DNA from: Phallusia mammillata
Taxonomy: Eukaryota > Chordata > Ascidiacea > Phlebobranchia > Ascidiidae
DNA: 64,000 nt
Direction of reading: 5' to 3'
Assembly: GCA_003260075.1 (NCBI GenBank)
Contig: QLIY01000445.1
Coordinates: forward strand, 63,477-127,476
Shown: piece by piece, positions 41,028-53,401 of the stretch
Position numbering within the stretch: the stretch's first letter is position 1
Layout: each line of letters opens with the position of its first letter
Program-made: the position numbers and the translations under genes
The notes under the pieces: model-generated
The model's input: only the letters and a program-made list of their open reading frames with translations
Databases searched by the model: none
What the model was told of the DNA's origin: nothing

Positions 41028-41409
41028 TAGGGATGTGCCAAAATTGCAAATGTTCTGTTTGGTCGAGCACCGAGCATCTCACTTTAATGCTCGGTGCATT
41101 ATGACGTCACAAAAAATCCCCTTTCTACGTTTTAGCTCTACAAGGTCTCTTACGTCACCGGCGGTGTTTTATTAAGCTGTACATGCCCTTTAAGTACGCG
41201 TTTTCCCACAATCTAATACATTTGAAAAATCATTCGTTTTTGTTCATAGACACCCTTTAGAACGCTAGTTTCGTATGTTAGCAGGGCATGAATATGCAAA
41301 TTTAACGCTCGGGTCAGTTTTTGTAACTGCTCCGCCGAGCACCGAGCATTAAAAACAGCGATGCTCGGTACCGAGTACTCGGGTTCTGGCTCGGCTCGGC
41401 CCATCCCTA
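41028..41409. mobile_element. hAT-type MITE, family A copy 1, with 8-bp TSD
   Basis: The element begins TAGGGATGTGCC and ends CGGCCCATCCCTA, giving inverted TAGGGATG ends. It is flanked by a perfect 8-bp duplication GTATCCGG (41020-41027 and 41410-41417), diagnostic of hAT-superfamily insertion. It carries no ORF. Inside, GAGCACCGAGCAT and its inverted partner extend the terminal pairing, and a TGACGTCA palindrome is present. A second copy lies at 56696-57099. Confidence 0.92.
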
Positions 41410-41548
41410 GTATCCGGTTTAAGTGTCAAACAATAGATGAAAACTGTTGACTAGATACATATAATGTTTGAATCGATCTTTTCTGTTAAAATTATAACTT
41501 GAGGTTACTTTTGGACCTCCTGCATAGTAATTGTTATCACTTGTCCCC

Positions 41549-41658
41549 GAAAAGTACATTCACAGTAACCAGTAATGCGAACCGGTTCGCTGATCTCATA
41601 AAAGTTCGTGAGACCTGTTCTATAGAACCGGGTCGAACTGGCTGAATCCAACTACTGC
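41549..41658. mobile_element. Short hAT-like fragment, family B
   Basis: This 110-bp segment contains ACAGTAACCAGTAATGC, GGTTCNCTGATCTCATAAA, GTTCTATAGAACC and TGAATCC, all shared in order with the element at 61126-61301. It is flanked by TTGTCCCC at 41541-41548 and 41659-41666. It lacks the 5' terminal part of the longer copy, so it is a shortened derivative. Confidence 0.7.
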
Positions 41659-42098
41659 TTGTCCCCACAACTAAAAACATAACGTTGTTTGGATCTGTAC
41701 TGTTTTGGCATTTCTTTTTGTTGGCCAACTTTGTATTCTGACACCGTATTTTTAATAGAATATACACTGTTATTATGTTCAGTAGCTATTAGTAATGTGT
41801 GATGACTAATTTCCATGCACATCTCACACACTGCTGCAATATAAAACTCTCAGATGAAACTTGCTTTAAATTTCTTGTTTTGTTCATACAAGTAAACATG
41901 CTTTTGGGGAAACGTTTAGGTATTTTGTACCAGACTTTCCATTCAGAATTCCAAAGCAGAAGTTACAGCCAATGTTGAAAAACTTCTTCCCCTTGGCTCT
42001 GATACAGTAGCAGGTGCCTACTTACCACGGCACAGACCAGTCAGGATGTAACACCTTTGTGATTGGTAAAAAAACAGGGAACAAAATGTACATTGCCA

Positions 42099-42278
42099 TC
42101 AGTCATTGATTCCATCAACCATGTTACACATTATCACATCCTTATCATCTTGATTGGAGTCAACATGGTTGGTATGTCTTGCAGCATTGCCTGTTCCATC
42201 TTTTCCCATGACTGGCAATGATGAGGCAAGAAGGTTGTCAATTTCCATTGGAGTGTCTTCAACACTTCCTACTGTGCT

Positions 42279-42372
<94 letters not shown>

Positions 42373-43436
42373 TAGCTTAAATTATTACTTTGAACAAAAT
42401 GTAGCACAATGCAGTGAATAAAAAGCTAATTGAAAAAACTTACAGAAGGCTTAAGCAGTACATGTACTAAGTCTTCAGAACATTGCCTTAAAATTTCGGA
42501 AGCCTTTTCAATGTGTTTACACAACTTTTCTCCAGCATCCACCATTTGTTTCTTTTGCATGTTCATCATTACTTTAAGTGTCTCCCTTGCTTGGTGAGGT
42601 CTATATAGAAAAAGTAGTAATAACTAAATCAAGAAATCCAATCCATGTCTAAAAGTTGCATAACAGAGGATATGGAAAAAACTATTTCAGACATTACAGC
42701 CGTATAAGACAAAATTAGTCTAAATCAGAACAACTGCATTTTTGTACAGGGTTATTAAGGCTTATCACAAAAAGAAAATACACACTTTTAATACAAACCT
42801 AAATTCATTAATCAAGTGGTGCATGTGTATAAATAAGAGATTTAGGTCCTCAATTTTTTGATCCCTTCCAGGAGTGGTTCCTGATTTTACCAAAATATCC
42901 AGAAGGTCAAGAAAGTTGCACAAAATAGAAACAGTCATCTTTTTTAATTCTTCACGCTTGCTGTATGGCTCCGGGTGTAGCCGAAGCAACCCCTTTACAA
43001 CACTTTTAAATATCACATCTGTCAACAGTTTATAGAACGACCTACCTGTGCCTCTAATGGTCGAATAATAATGTCATCTTGATGGCAAGTTTGTCCAAAC
43101 ATTTGATATGATTCTTTGATGGGAACAGGAGGTTTAGGAGTGACTTTCCTTTTAACAGCATCATCAGTATATTGGTTGACATACTAAAAATAGGGTTTGG
43201 TTTTCTCAGTTCGAAAAAATACAAAAACATATACAGTGTAGATTGCAGAACAGAACAAACTCACATTTGACACATAACATCAAAACCAGACACACAATAA
43301 GTAATGTACACGTACAGTACAGTTAATGACAATTCTATAAGAATCATGTTCAGAAAAAAAGACAAACCTTCATAACTGGAAGGGGCATAGCGCTTTGTAT
43401 CTGAGCCTCCATGTTCGGTTGAGTGATGTTACTCAT
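42099..43436 (-). CDS. MED7: Mediator complex subunit 7
   Basis: MED7 is a middle-module subunit of Mediator, bridging activators and RNA polymerase II in the nucleus. Exons: 43436-43368, 43183-43046, 42992-42799, 42600-42444, then a last exon ending at TGA 42099. Diagnostic stretches are [15 protein letters not shown] and [11 protein letters not shown], the latter running across the splice into [10 protein letters not shown]; also [30 protein letters not shown], and [19 protein letters not shown]. All first four exons have phases that fit. The C-terminus ([10 protein letters not shown], then [15 protein letters not shown]) matches the end of the family. Exon 4 ends in phase 0, but the start of the last exon falls inside or beside a 92-base C run (42281-42372) that has replaced the acceptor. 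Expected length about 245 residues (human 233). It is divergent from GALT. Confidence 0.93.
42281..42372. repeat. 92-base C run at a MED7 intron-exon boundary
   Basis: A pure C homopolymer sits between MED7 exon 4 and the visible part of its last exon. No in-frame splice acceptor is visible on either side, so real sequence has been replaced or lost. It is one of fifteen such runs in the window. Confidence 0.85.
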
Positions 43437-45065
<1,629 letters not shown>

Positions 45066-45282
45066 TCTTCAAGCAGCTTGAAAGTGAATGCAATAGTTTT
45101 GTATTTTGATTTATTGTGTGAATTTGATTTTATTTATCCATGAAAATCTTTTAAATGTAGCACTGTTGAGTAAATATGATTTTTTTGTAATTTGTGATTA
45201 TCTTCTTATTTCTGTGTTGCACACCCTTTCTTCAAATTTTGTGTTCCCGTGATTAGACAAGTGAAAAACAATAATGCATTTA

Positions 45283-45288
45283 AATAAA
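45283..45288 (+). terminator. Candidate GALT polyadenylation signal
   Basis: An AATAAA hexamer lies about 220 nt after the GALT stop codon. It suggests that GALT has its own 3' end, and APH1 starts 1.5 kb further on. Confidence 0.4.
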
Positions 45289-46823
45289 ACGTGTTGTAAT
45301 GGAAGTTTGGTTTGAATTTCAAGCAAACAGTGTAGGTAATGCATTAAAAATGTGATTGAAGACATGCCCCTGCTTTGGGTTTGGTAGGGGGCTAATGTTT
45401 TGGTGGGCAAAATTACGGTTTTAATATATGTTGTGACTTTTTTGACTGCGACACCAAACTATGCGCTATATGACATGTTATTAAATTCTACCAACCCGAA
45501 CAGTAATTTCTATCATAATGCAAAAAGCACAGTGTATTTTCTTCATTTCAGCTACAAAACAGAAAGCTTGACAACAAAGACTAATGGACATAGTTTTGGG
45601 CGATCCAGTCTTTTTAGCAGGGGTCCGGTATCTTATGAGACGCAAAAAACAACCTTACCATAGCAAAAGCGCAAACCTTCGAGTTGCTCCACGAAAAGGA
45701 ATTTCGCCCACTTCCGCTAAAAATTTCGGACATAACCGGGAAGTTCTGAACGTCTGGTATCCATATAGGCCATGGGCCCATAGAAATTTTCTGAAACTGG
45801 AGCACAAACCACACTACCACAGACCACAGTTGTGGTGCGGCTTAAAGATTTCGCAAATGGAATAGGCTGCCTATTACGTAACAATGGCACAGAAAATTTA
45901 GGTTGTTTCGCAACATAGATCATAGTCTTCACAGCACGTTCAGTATGTAAAGACTATGATAGAAATAATTTGGTGTACACTGAGCACAGGCAACATGGAA
46001 ATATGGGATAGTGTCTCAAGTTTAGGAAGTTATTATCTCGTATATAGTAATGGTGAACGGTGAAAGTCAAGCTTATGCGACAAAACAACAATCGTTTAGC
46101 TATAAAGTAGCATTTCACAAACATAAATGTTAATGTTTTGTTCCGACACTAAAGTTTTGGGCGCTGGGCGTTATGTTACAACAACAGAGCAAGGGTTTGT
46201 AGTTAGTTTGCTAAAAAAAGGTTGTACCTCTTTTTTTGCGTTGATGTAGTGTTGCACGCCAATTTCAAATTTATAATTTAAAGCAGGTGAATGAGGTGGG
46301 ACACCACTGTCAGTGTCAATTATACAAGATACAATCAAAAGGATCGTAGTCGTAGATGACGTGGGGTGTCACTTTGTGCAATGATACTATACATATAGTA
46401 TCATTGTTTTGTGGGACAACAATCGTGCTCTAGCGCCACCATTGAACAAGATGTTGTTTCAGTGCCTATCATATCTGTTATCTAATCTGTTTCCAAACTT
46501 CGTGTTCTGGGTTGTGGCTACTGACCACTGAACAATAATTAAATGGTAATAGCTTGACTTATTTACCATTTGGTGCAGATAGAGATAAATTTCAAATTGG
46601 TTCATATGCCTTATTGCTTGTGTGCAGTATGCACTGTTCTGTCAGACTCAGAGCCGCCCACAACAGCTTTTTTATTTTTAGACAACCTTTCAAATATTTC
46701 AAGAAGTAAGAAAATTGTGGCCTAATTGATGATTTTATTTACAGATCATTGAGGTTCAGTAGAAAACAATATAAATAAGTTTGTTACATTTTCTGTGTAC
46801 CAGCATATCAATTGGAGATAATC
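45289..46823. other. GALT-APH1 intergenic spacer
   Basis: No recognised gene. Short frames at 45400-45900 are unsupported. A perfect inverted repeat with 13-bp arms (CAATGATACTATA) is centred at 46392. The last bases form a 3' splice-site-like TGTGTACCAG 20 bases before the APH1 ATG. Confidence 0.5.
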
Positions 46824-47543
46824 ATGACTTTGATGGTGTTTTTCGGATGTGTGTTTATTGCTTTTGGTCCCTCAATGGCAATATTTGTGTTTACTGTTAT
46901 GAAACATCCACTCCGGATCATACTTTTGGTGATTGGTGCTTTCTTTTGGCTTTTATCCCTGCTGTTTTCTGCGTTACTGTGGTTAGCTGTGGTCCCATTG
47001 AAGCAGGAACTTGCTTTTTCTTTGGTCTTCAGTGTTATATTTCAAGAGGCTTTTCGCTTTGCCCTGTTCAAGCTGTTAAATAAAGCAGAAAGTGGTTTGG
47101 ATGAAGCTCTCACAGATGAAGAAAAACATTCCATTTCGGGACATAAATTGCCTTATGTGTCAGGATTCGGATTTGGACTGATGTATGGACTATTCTCTAT
47201 TGTCAATGTACTGTCAAGCTCTATTGGTCCAGGGAATGTTGGAAAATCTGAACATTTTTTTCTGATTTCAGCTTTTTTAACCAACTGTTTTATTTTGCTT
47301 CACCTGTTTTGGAATATTATTGCATTTCATGCATTGAAGCATAACTCATATTATAAGGCATTTTTGGTTTTGCTCTGCCACATGTTTACATCTTGTTTGA
47401 GCCTCCTTAATCTGCAGCAAAATACAAGTTTTGTTGCTGTGTTAATTGACCATGTTGTTTTGGTTGTAGTTGCGCTATGGGCATTTTTCACTGTTGGTGG
47501 GTCATTTCGAAATGTAAAAACTAGTTTCAGTTGTCAGTCATAA
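46824..47543 (+). CDS. APH1: Gamma-secretase subunit APH-1
   Basis: Polytopic membrane scaffold of the gamma-secretase complex (with presenilin, nicastrin and PEN-2), which cleaves Notch and other type I membrane proteins. The 239-residue frame is intronless and hydrophobic throughout, with about seven transmembrane segments. The N-terminus MTLMVFFGCVFIAFGP aligns with human APH1 (VFFGCTFVAFGP). The GxxxGxxxG helix-packing motif is seen in YVSGFGFGLMYGLFS. The two conserved membrane histidines appear in ILLHLFW and LLCHMFTS, and the C-terminus has WAFFTVGGSFR. ATG 46824 was chosen because it gives the family N-terminus. A CAG acceptor-like site lies 20 bases upstream. LYRM9 follows 299 bp later. 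Confidence 0.96.
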   Translation: MTLMVFFGCVFIAFGPSMAIFVFTVMKHPLRIILLVIGAFFWLLSLLFSALLWLAVVPLKQELAFSLVFSVIFQEAFRFALFKLLNKAESGLDEALTDEEKHSISGHKLPYVSGFGFGLMYGLFSIVNVLSSSIGPGNVGKSEHFFLISAFLTNCFILLHLFWNIIAFHALKHNSYYKAFLVLLCHMFTSCLSLLNLQQNTSFVAVLIDHVVLVVVALWAFFTVGGSFRNVKTSFSCQS

Positions 47544-47842
47544 AGCTTAAAAAGTGAAAACTTTGATCATTGTTATGTTTTCATAAGAATTCATTGTGTT
47601 TATATTTTGTTGGTTTTAGTCCAGTTTGCTTGTTTTTAAACGGCATGTGTCAACTTTTTCTGAAGATCACATACATGTGAATATGGTTTTATCTTTTTTA
47701 CATTAGGAAATGGTATTTTTGGGTTTGTGCATTGTTGTATTTTTTTTCTTTGACCATGGTTGTGAATATGGACATGTTTTTGCATGGTGTAACAACTTTC
47801 ATTTAATTTTGACCTTATTTTATAGTTTATATAACTATTTGC

Positions 47843-48061
47843 ATGGCTAAGAATATTACAACACCAATTCAACTGTATAAGTATTTGATGAGATGTTGTG
47901 ACAAACTGCCAAGGGGCCCACAGAAGCATTATAGACACTTTGTTAGACAAGAGTTTAAGAGTCATTCAGATGAAACTGACCAGACCAGGATTAAAGAAAT
48001 AATAACAAGAGCAATTGAAGATGCTGAATGGATTTCTGCCAAGTATGGACAAAAAAGTTAG
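47843..48061 (+). CDS. LYRM9: LYR motif-containing protein 9
   Basis: A 72-residue intronless protein matching LYRM9 almost end to end: PIQLYKYLMRCCDKLP, HYRHFVRQEFKSHSDE, RIKEIITRAIEDAEWI and a lysine-rich tail. The LYR-like tripeptide is LYK. LYR proteins are small helical mitochondrial factors, usually partners of acyl carrier protein in assembling Fe-S or respiratory enzymes; the specific client of LYRM9 is not established. A TTTTATAG site ends 17 bases before the ATG. The stop codon is only 33 nt from the next ORF's ATG, suggesting a shared transcript. Confidence 0.92.
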   Translation: MAKNITTPIQLYKYLMRCCDKLPRGPQKHYRHFVRQEFKSHSDETDQTRIKEIITRAIEDAEWISAKYGQKS

Positions 48062-48094
48062 ACTTAATTTTTGCTAACAACCTGTTCATCAATC

Positions 48095-49612
48095 ATGGCA
48101 ATGTATGATAGCTCGTGGTTAGAATATTGCTTGAGAGAACTTGATTTACCAGGAAGCCCATGGCATGAGGTGAAAGACCTAATTTCGAAGCGGTTGGCAG
48201 AACGAATTCGCCTTGAAGGGCTAACATATACACAACTTACTAATGTCTCTAAGTTTGTTGGAAAAGACTTTATTAAAAGTCACAACCTGTATGAATCTGT
48301 GAAACAAAGAAATGACTCTCATGATGAATTTAGAAGATTGCAAACTGATCGCGAAGTCCAAATTTTTCTTAAGGAACTCACAGTAAAAGCAGCCAAAGAT
48401 GCTGCTTGTCCAATGAGACAAGATAAACAAGTTGCTTACCCCAAAACATTCCAGGACTTTACAGACTTGACATCAACGATTGTATCTTTGAATATCGATA
48501 AAAAAAGAAAAGCTAGTTCACGAAAGCACTTACATGCTGACTTTGGATCACTTCTTGATTTGGGAAAAGATGTCAATGCCACAGATGAAATCATTGTGAA
48601 TATACTCCAGGTTGATCCTCAGCAAATTGAGACAGTAATCATAAGAATGAAGGGAAAAGTGTTACCTGTACAGTTGAGAAAATACTTGTACCGCTTACAG
48701 TTGCTTAAAGCAAAAAAGTTGTCCACTGGTGATTCCCGTGATAGCCCAGGGATCTTTCAAGTTGAAGATGAAATGACGCAACAGAAGATCAGGAAACAGT
48801 TTGCCCAAAAGGTTAAGCTTGGTTTACAAGAACTAAAACTGCAACAGCCTACAAAAAGTCCTCTCAAGCAAGTTATAAAATCCTCTGTGGTGGAAGCTTT
48901 TAATACATGTGTTGGGTTGAAGGAGTTTTCTCAAAACATAAATCTACAGCTTGAGACAAGTCATGTTCTTAACATATTGTACACTCACAGTCGGAAGTTT
49001 GAATATTATTATGTTCTGTGGGTATTGCCTCTGCAAGCAAGTGTTTATACAGACATGCCAAGTAGGGAACATGAATATGATTTGGCAATGTGGGCTCACT
49101 TACTGATAACAGAACTCCTTCCAGGTTGGCCTGTAATCAATGAAATTGCATTATCTGTTTGGAGTCAGCTCGCAGCAGTTAACAAACTGTTTGATGATAA
49201 ACTTAAGAACCACCTTTGGACACTTGGTATTCGGTCCACTACGGGTGACTTGCATGCAGCCCTTGGTACTGAAAAATTTTCACAGAGATCCTTTGATGGT
49301 CTAGGATCATTGCAAAGTAGGTTGGAAAATACAAAACCTGTTCATCCAGTTTTGTGCATCAGAGATTGGATAATGCACCTGTTTGTGGGCCACCTTCAAA
49401 TGAATGTCACACTGTTTCTATGGGATCAGTTGTTCCTTAACAATTGGGTTACTGCATGTTTTAAAAAATCGTGTATTTCTTTATTTATCTGCATGTCAGA
49501 TGAAGTGTTTGCTTGCCAAGAAAAGTCTGAACTGTTCTCAATTTTTACAAGCCACTTGCATGCTTTAAGTTTGTCGGATGTTATCAAAGTTTGGAATGAG
49601 TGTGAATTATGA
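48095..49612 (+). CDS. Unassigned protein with TBC (Rab-GAP)-like C-terminus
   Basis: A 505-residue intronless frame I cannot assign to a named gene. The N-terminal third is charged and helical (SWLEYCLRELDLPGSPWHEV, then LAERIRLEGLTYTQL). A basic region KKRKASSRKHLHAD lies around residue 140, and a lysine-rich segment around 240-270. The last ~150 residues look like a divergent TBC domain end: LPGWPVINEIALSVW, then WIMHLFVGHLQMNVTLFLWD followed by QLFLNNW, then a helical tail. The arginine- and glutamine-finger motifs of active Rab-GAPs were not seen, so catalytic activity is doubtful. The ATG at 48095 follows LYRM9 by 33 nt with no 3' splice site between, other than the AG of the LYRM9 stop codon itself. 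B3GALT6 follows 219 bp later. Confidence 0.8.
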   Translation: MAMYDSSWLEYCLRELDLPGSPWHEVKDLISKRLAERIRLEGLTYTQLTNVSKFVGKDFIKSHNLYESVKQRNDSHDEFRRLQTDREVQIFLKELTVKAAKDAACPMRQDKQVAYPKTFQDFTDLTSTIVSLNIDKKRKASSRKHLHADFGSLLDLGKDVNATDEIIVNILQVDPQQIETVIIRMKGKVLPVQLRKYLYRLQLLKAKKLSTGDSRDSPGIFQVEDEMTQQKIRKQFAQKVKLGLQELKLQQPTKSPLKQVIKSSVVEAFNTCVGLKEFSQNINLQLETSHVLNILYTHSRKFEYYYVLWVLPLQASVYTDMPSREHEYDLAMWAHLLITELLPGWPVINEIALSVWSQLAAVNKLFDDKLKNHLWTLGIRSTTGDLHAALGTEKFSQRSFDGLGSLQSRLENTKPVHPVLCIRDWIMHLFVGHLQMNVTLFLWDQLFLNNWVTACFKKSCISLFICMSDEVFACQEKSELFSIFTSHLHALSLSDVIKVWNECEL

Positions 49613-49831
49613 CTTTGATTCTTTTGGTTAAGTCATAAAGTACCTTTTCATTGCTCTTGGTATCAAAAATTTATCATCTATGGTGTAAATATTTGTTAAT
49701 TGCTTTGAAACAATATAAATGTTCAAACATGATATTTTGTGTTTTGAATTTGTGACTTTAAGTGAAGATTATGTTTCTCATTTTTCAACATCTGTTTTGC
49801 AGCATTGTACCAAGCTATTCACAGTTTCACC

Positions 49832-50851
49832 ATGATAACAAAAAGAAAAATAGTGCACCTTCTGCGCAGAAACCCAACCACTGCTGCATTGTGTGCTGTG
49901 TTGGTCCTCCTATTGTTGTACACTTTTTTCACAAGACTTGATCAGGGAAAACAAATTGAGGAAAAAGAAAAGAGACTTTGGATTTCACAAAATGGCGAAA
50001 GAAGCACAATAGATGTATTTTTGATGGTGTTGGTAATGACGGGACCAAACAACATTGATCGAAGAAATGCGATAAGAAACACTTGGCTTGCAGCACATGT
50101 TGGTGAAAAGCAAGACGGATATTCGGAAATCCGTTATCGCTTTGTTATTGGAGTAAAAAATTTACCTCAATCAATAACAGATAAACTTTCATCAGAAAAC
50201 AAAGAGTATGGGGATTTGCTGCTCTTGGAAGAATTGGAAGACTCATATAAAAAGCTTTCTACAAAACTTGGTCTTATGTGTGAATGGTTGCAAAACAATA
50301 TTAAATTTGCGTTCATGCTTAAAGTTGATGATGACACATTTGTTCGCCTTGATAAAGTGCAGTGGGATCTAAAAATGGATCCGTATAAGTATGTGCCTAC
50401 TCTATACTGGGGTTACTTTTATGGAAAAGCCACTGTAAAGCAATCCGGACAGTGGAAAGAGACTGAATGGAAATTATGTGACTATTACTTACCGTATGCA
50501 AGGGGTGGTGGCTATGTAATTGCCTTTGATTTGGTAAAGTTTGTTGGAAATAATTGGAGAATGTTTCAAACATACCTAAGTGAAGATGTTACCCTTGGTG
50601 CTTGGCTTGCACCACTAAAGTTAACTCGCGTGCATGACTTTAGATTTGACACCGAGTACAAAACAAGAGGGTGTAAAAATCAGTTTATTATCAGTCACAA
50701 ACAAAGCATTGATGACATGAACCTAAAGCACCAAAGCTTGCAAAGTACTGGTGATTTATGTGAAAAAGAAGTCAGCTTTTTTAATGGTTATGAATATAAC
50801 TGGAATGTACCTCCCTCAAAATGTTGTGTCAGATCTGATGGTGTTCCATAA
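49832..50851 (+). CDS. B3GALT6: Beta-1,3-galactosyltransferase 6
   Basis: Golgi type II glycosyltransferase (GT31) that adds the second galactose of the proteoglycan linker tetrasaccharide. The 339-residue intronless frame (human 329) has a short basic cytosolic tail, one signal-anchor at about residues 18-34 (ALCAVLVLLLLYTFF), and a luminal domain. GT31 motifs: RRNAIRNTWLA; the metal-binding DDD at residues 166-168 in FMLKVDDDTFVRLD; LYWGYFYGKATVK; YARGGGYV; and EDVTLGAWLAPL. Family-6-specific C-terminal features are FDTEYKTRGCKNQ, HKQSIDDM and PPSKCC. A TTTTGCAG acceptor-like site ends 29 bases before ATG 49832. It converges with the transglutaminase gene on the other strand. Confidence 0.96.
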   Translation: MITKRKIVHLLRRNPTTAALCAVLVLLLLYTFFTRLDQGKQIEEKEKRLWISQNGERSTIDVFLMVLVMTGPNNIDRRNAIRNTWLAAHVGEKQDGYSEIRYRFVIGVKNLPQSITDKLSSENKEYGDLLLLEELEDSYKKLSTKLGLMCEWLQNNIKFAFMLKVDDDTFVRLDKVQWDLKMDPYKYVPTLYWGYFYGKATVKQSGQWKETEWKLCDYYLPYARGGGYVIAFDLVKFVGNNWRMFQTYLSEDVTLGAWLAPLKLTRVHDFRFDTEYKTRGCKNQFIISHKQSIDDMNLKHQSLQSTGDLCEKEVSFFNGYEYNWNVPPSKCCVRSDGVP

Positions 50852-51743
50852 ACTGTAAACCAGTTTTTTTAACTGGAAGGTATACACATTGACCATGTCC
50901 GAACTTGCACTGTGACAAATGCACTGTTTGGGTTAGTCACCACTAAAAACTTTTATTGGTTGATAATCAAGGTTGTAAATTCCTGTTGTTTGAACAAGTT
51001 TATATTTTTTGTTTTGATATATAGGATTAAGTATTGAAACAACAGTATTTTCATAAAACATGCAATTATCTGTACTGGAGGTGATTTTTCTGTACTAGTG
51101 AATTGCCATAGTTCAATTTACAATTGTAATGTTACTCAACCAGAGGGCTGCTTATCGTGAGACTCTTATGATGGGGCTAATGTTTGATGTGGGCAGAAAC
51201 ACATTTTGGTAGTTTCATATGTGTTTAGGGGTCACATCAGAAAAATTAAAACCACTGATATACTGTGTGCTGTAATACATGTTTTCATTTCCTTGCTTTT
51301 ATTAACATATACACAAGAGAAGTGTGAATGAGTGATGATATTTTATTTTCCAACTACGCAGGCAAGCAGTTTAAGGTAACGATTAAAATCGACTAAAATT
51401 TCCAGTAAGCCAAACGATTTAAGGTAAAATATCGAAACAACACAGCACGATTACACAGATTTTCCATGGCAAAAGCAAACTAAATGGTGATCTACTAAAA
51501 ACTATATAGTGCATAAAATCAAACTAATGCTGTACAGTGATCGAAACAGGAGGGGTGTCTAGTTAAAAAATGCATATGTTTGGACTGCACATGGTTTTCT
51601 ATAAAAGTCAAGCGTATGCAATAATTGGAAAGACATATTCAACATGAAGCAATATTTTTGCAACAACACAGGCGTGATATTAAATGCTGTTTAAAATCAT
51701 TCTGGTGCAAAATAGTTCAAAACCTGAAATTGGGACGGACATT
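50852..51743. other. Convergent 3' intergenic region (B3GALT6 / transglutaminase)
   Basis: AT-rich sequence with no recognised gene. It lies between two converging stop codons and must hold both 3' UTRs. A TTTATT at 51342-51347 could be a minus-strand poly(A) signal for the transglutaminase. Confidence 0.5.
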
Positions 51744-53306
51744 TTATGATACATTAATCTCTGTTGAACCTTGTACTCCCTGAAGATTTTTTGACGAAAA
51801 TCCAACAATCAACCTTCTGATACCCAACTTACGTGGCTGAATAGACACTTCTGCACTGCATAAGCCTTTTGGTTTCACCTACATAACATAAAAAATTGCT
51901 AACATTGTTTCTAATTTAACATTGGCTGAAAGCTTAAACAAACCTTTCCAACAGTTTTGGTGACAGCATCCTTTACACCTGCTCCCTCAAAAGTGAAAAC
52001 ACCTCCATCCAGTGCAATAGACAAGGGGTTTGTAAATGAAACCTTCACCTTAACTGGTTTACCCAGCTTGGCTGAAGATGGTACCTGTAAGTTACAGAAA
52101 ATGTTATTGAGCTGAGCATTATGGACAGTTATTGTGTTGGGATACAGTGAAAAATGATGTCTACAGTTTACTGTTAAAAGTTTTTTTTTGGCAATCACAC
52201 CAAGTTTAGGCAATTTATTGTCCACTTTGCATGGAAAGGCATACACAAATTAAATAGTGTGCCACTGACTAAATATAATATGTGTAAAGACCCTACTGCC
52301 CAGACCTAACATAACTGAGTGATTAATTTTCAATAGGCAATCTAACGATCCCCATTGGGACTTCTGCTTTAAACATGATTCATTAAGAAACAAACAAGTC
52401 AATATATTTGTACAACTAAGCATGCTGCTTCGACACCAAAAGCCGTGAAATTGTGTACCTATGTTATTTTTCATTTTTTAAACTGCATTTTCCAGTGAAA
52501 TTACAGCAAAATTCTACTTTTGTGTTAAGCTAAAACTTGTTGAAACTTATGTTCAGTTTATGTTACATTCACCTCAATTTTCAATGCAGGCTTAGTGAAA
52601 TCCACCACCTCCTGATGGGCAATGCTTTGTGTGCCGGTAACCCCACCCATGAAGAAGAATTTGACACTGTTGTTTTCTTTTACACTTCCTAAGTACTTGC
52701 TAACTGGCAGTGAAATTGTGAATTGATGTGATTTTGAGGCTGGTAATGTAGCAGTGAAGTCCTGGTCCATAATTTGTGCCACAATAGAACCTACAAAAAA
52801 CGATTACCAATTAAATTTAAATTAATAGATATACAGTAGGCAAAAAAACAAATACTGACCATTGTATTGCATAGTTTTTCCAACAGCACTTAAGAAAATG
52901 CTCTGTGAGGATTTTGTCAGGTTCTCAAACTGTAAATAAATTCAATTTGTAATTAAGTGCAGTTGTATATGACATGTTCATGTTAAGAGCATGGGGCAAT
53001 ATTTATACCTTCACAGTAAAATTGATATCCTTGCCAAATTCTACTGCTTCAGGAAGATCTGTTGAAAACTTTACAAGCGGTTTTGTCTCTTTTTTGGCAA
53101 TATACTCAAACTTTCCGAATTTGCGAGCAATTTTAAAGGACAGTTCCTCTTCCTTGGAGCCTACACAATGTAATAACAACATTTGAATATATACTAGTGA
53201 TGGTCCCCCCCCCCACGACAGTTTTTTCGAACACATGCAGCAATGGAACTACCAGAAGTTTCTGTTGCCAATGTTGTTGTACCGATACCGAGTACGAGTA
53301 CCACAT

Positions 53307-53401
<95 letters not shown>

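Noticed and set aside
42154..42421. Plus-strand poly-proline open frames
   Set aside because: They exist only because of the 92-C run and lie opposite MED7.
45584..45865. 94-codon plus-strand frame between GALT and APH1
   Set aside because: No family resemblance and no acceptor near its start.
46812..49831. Upstream TTG starts for APH1 and B3GALT6
   Set aside because: These are nuclear animal genes; the in-frame ATGs at 46824 and 49832 give the expected family N-termini.
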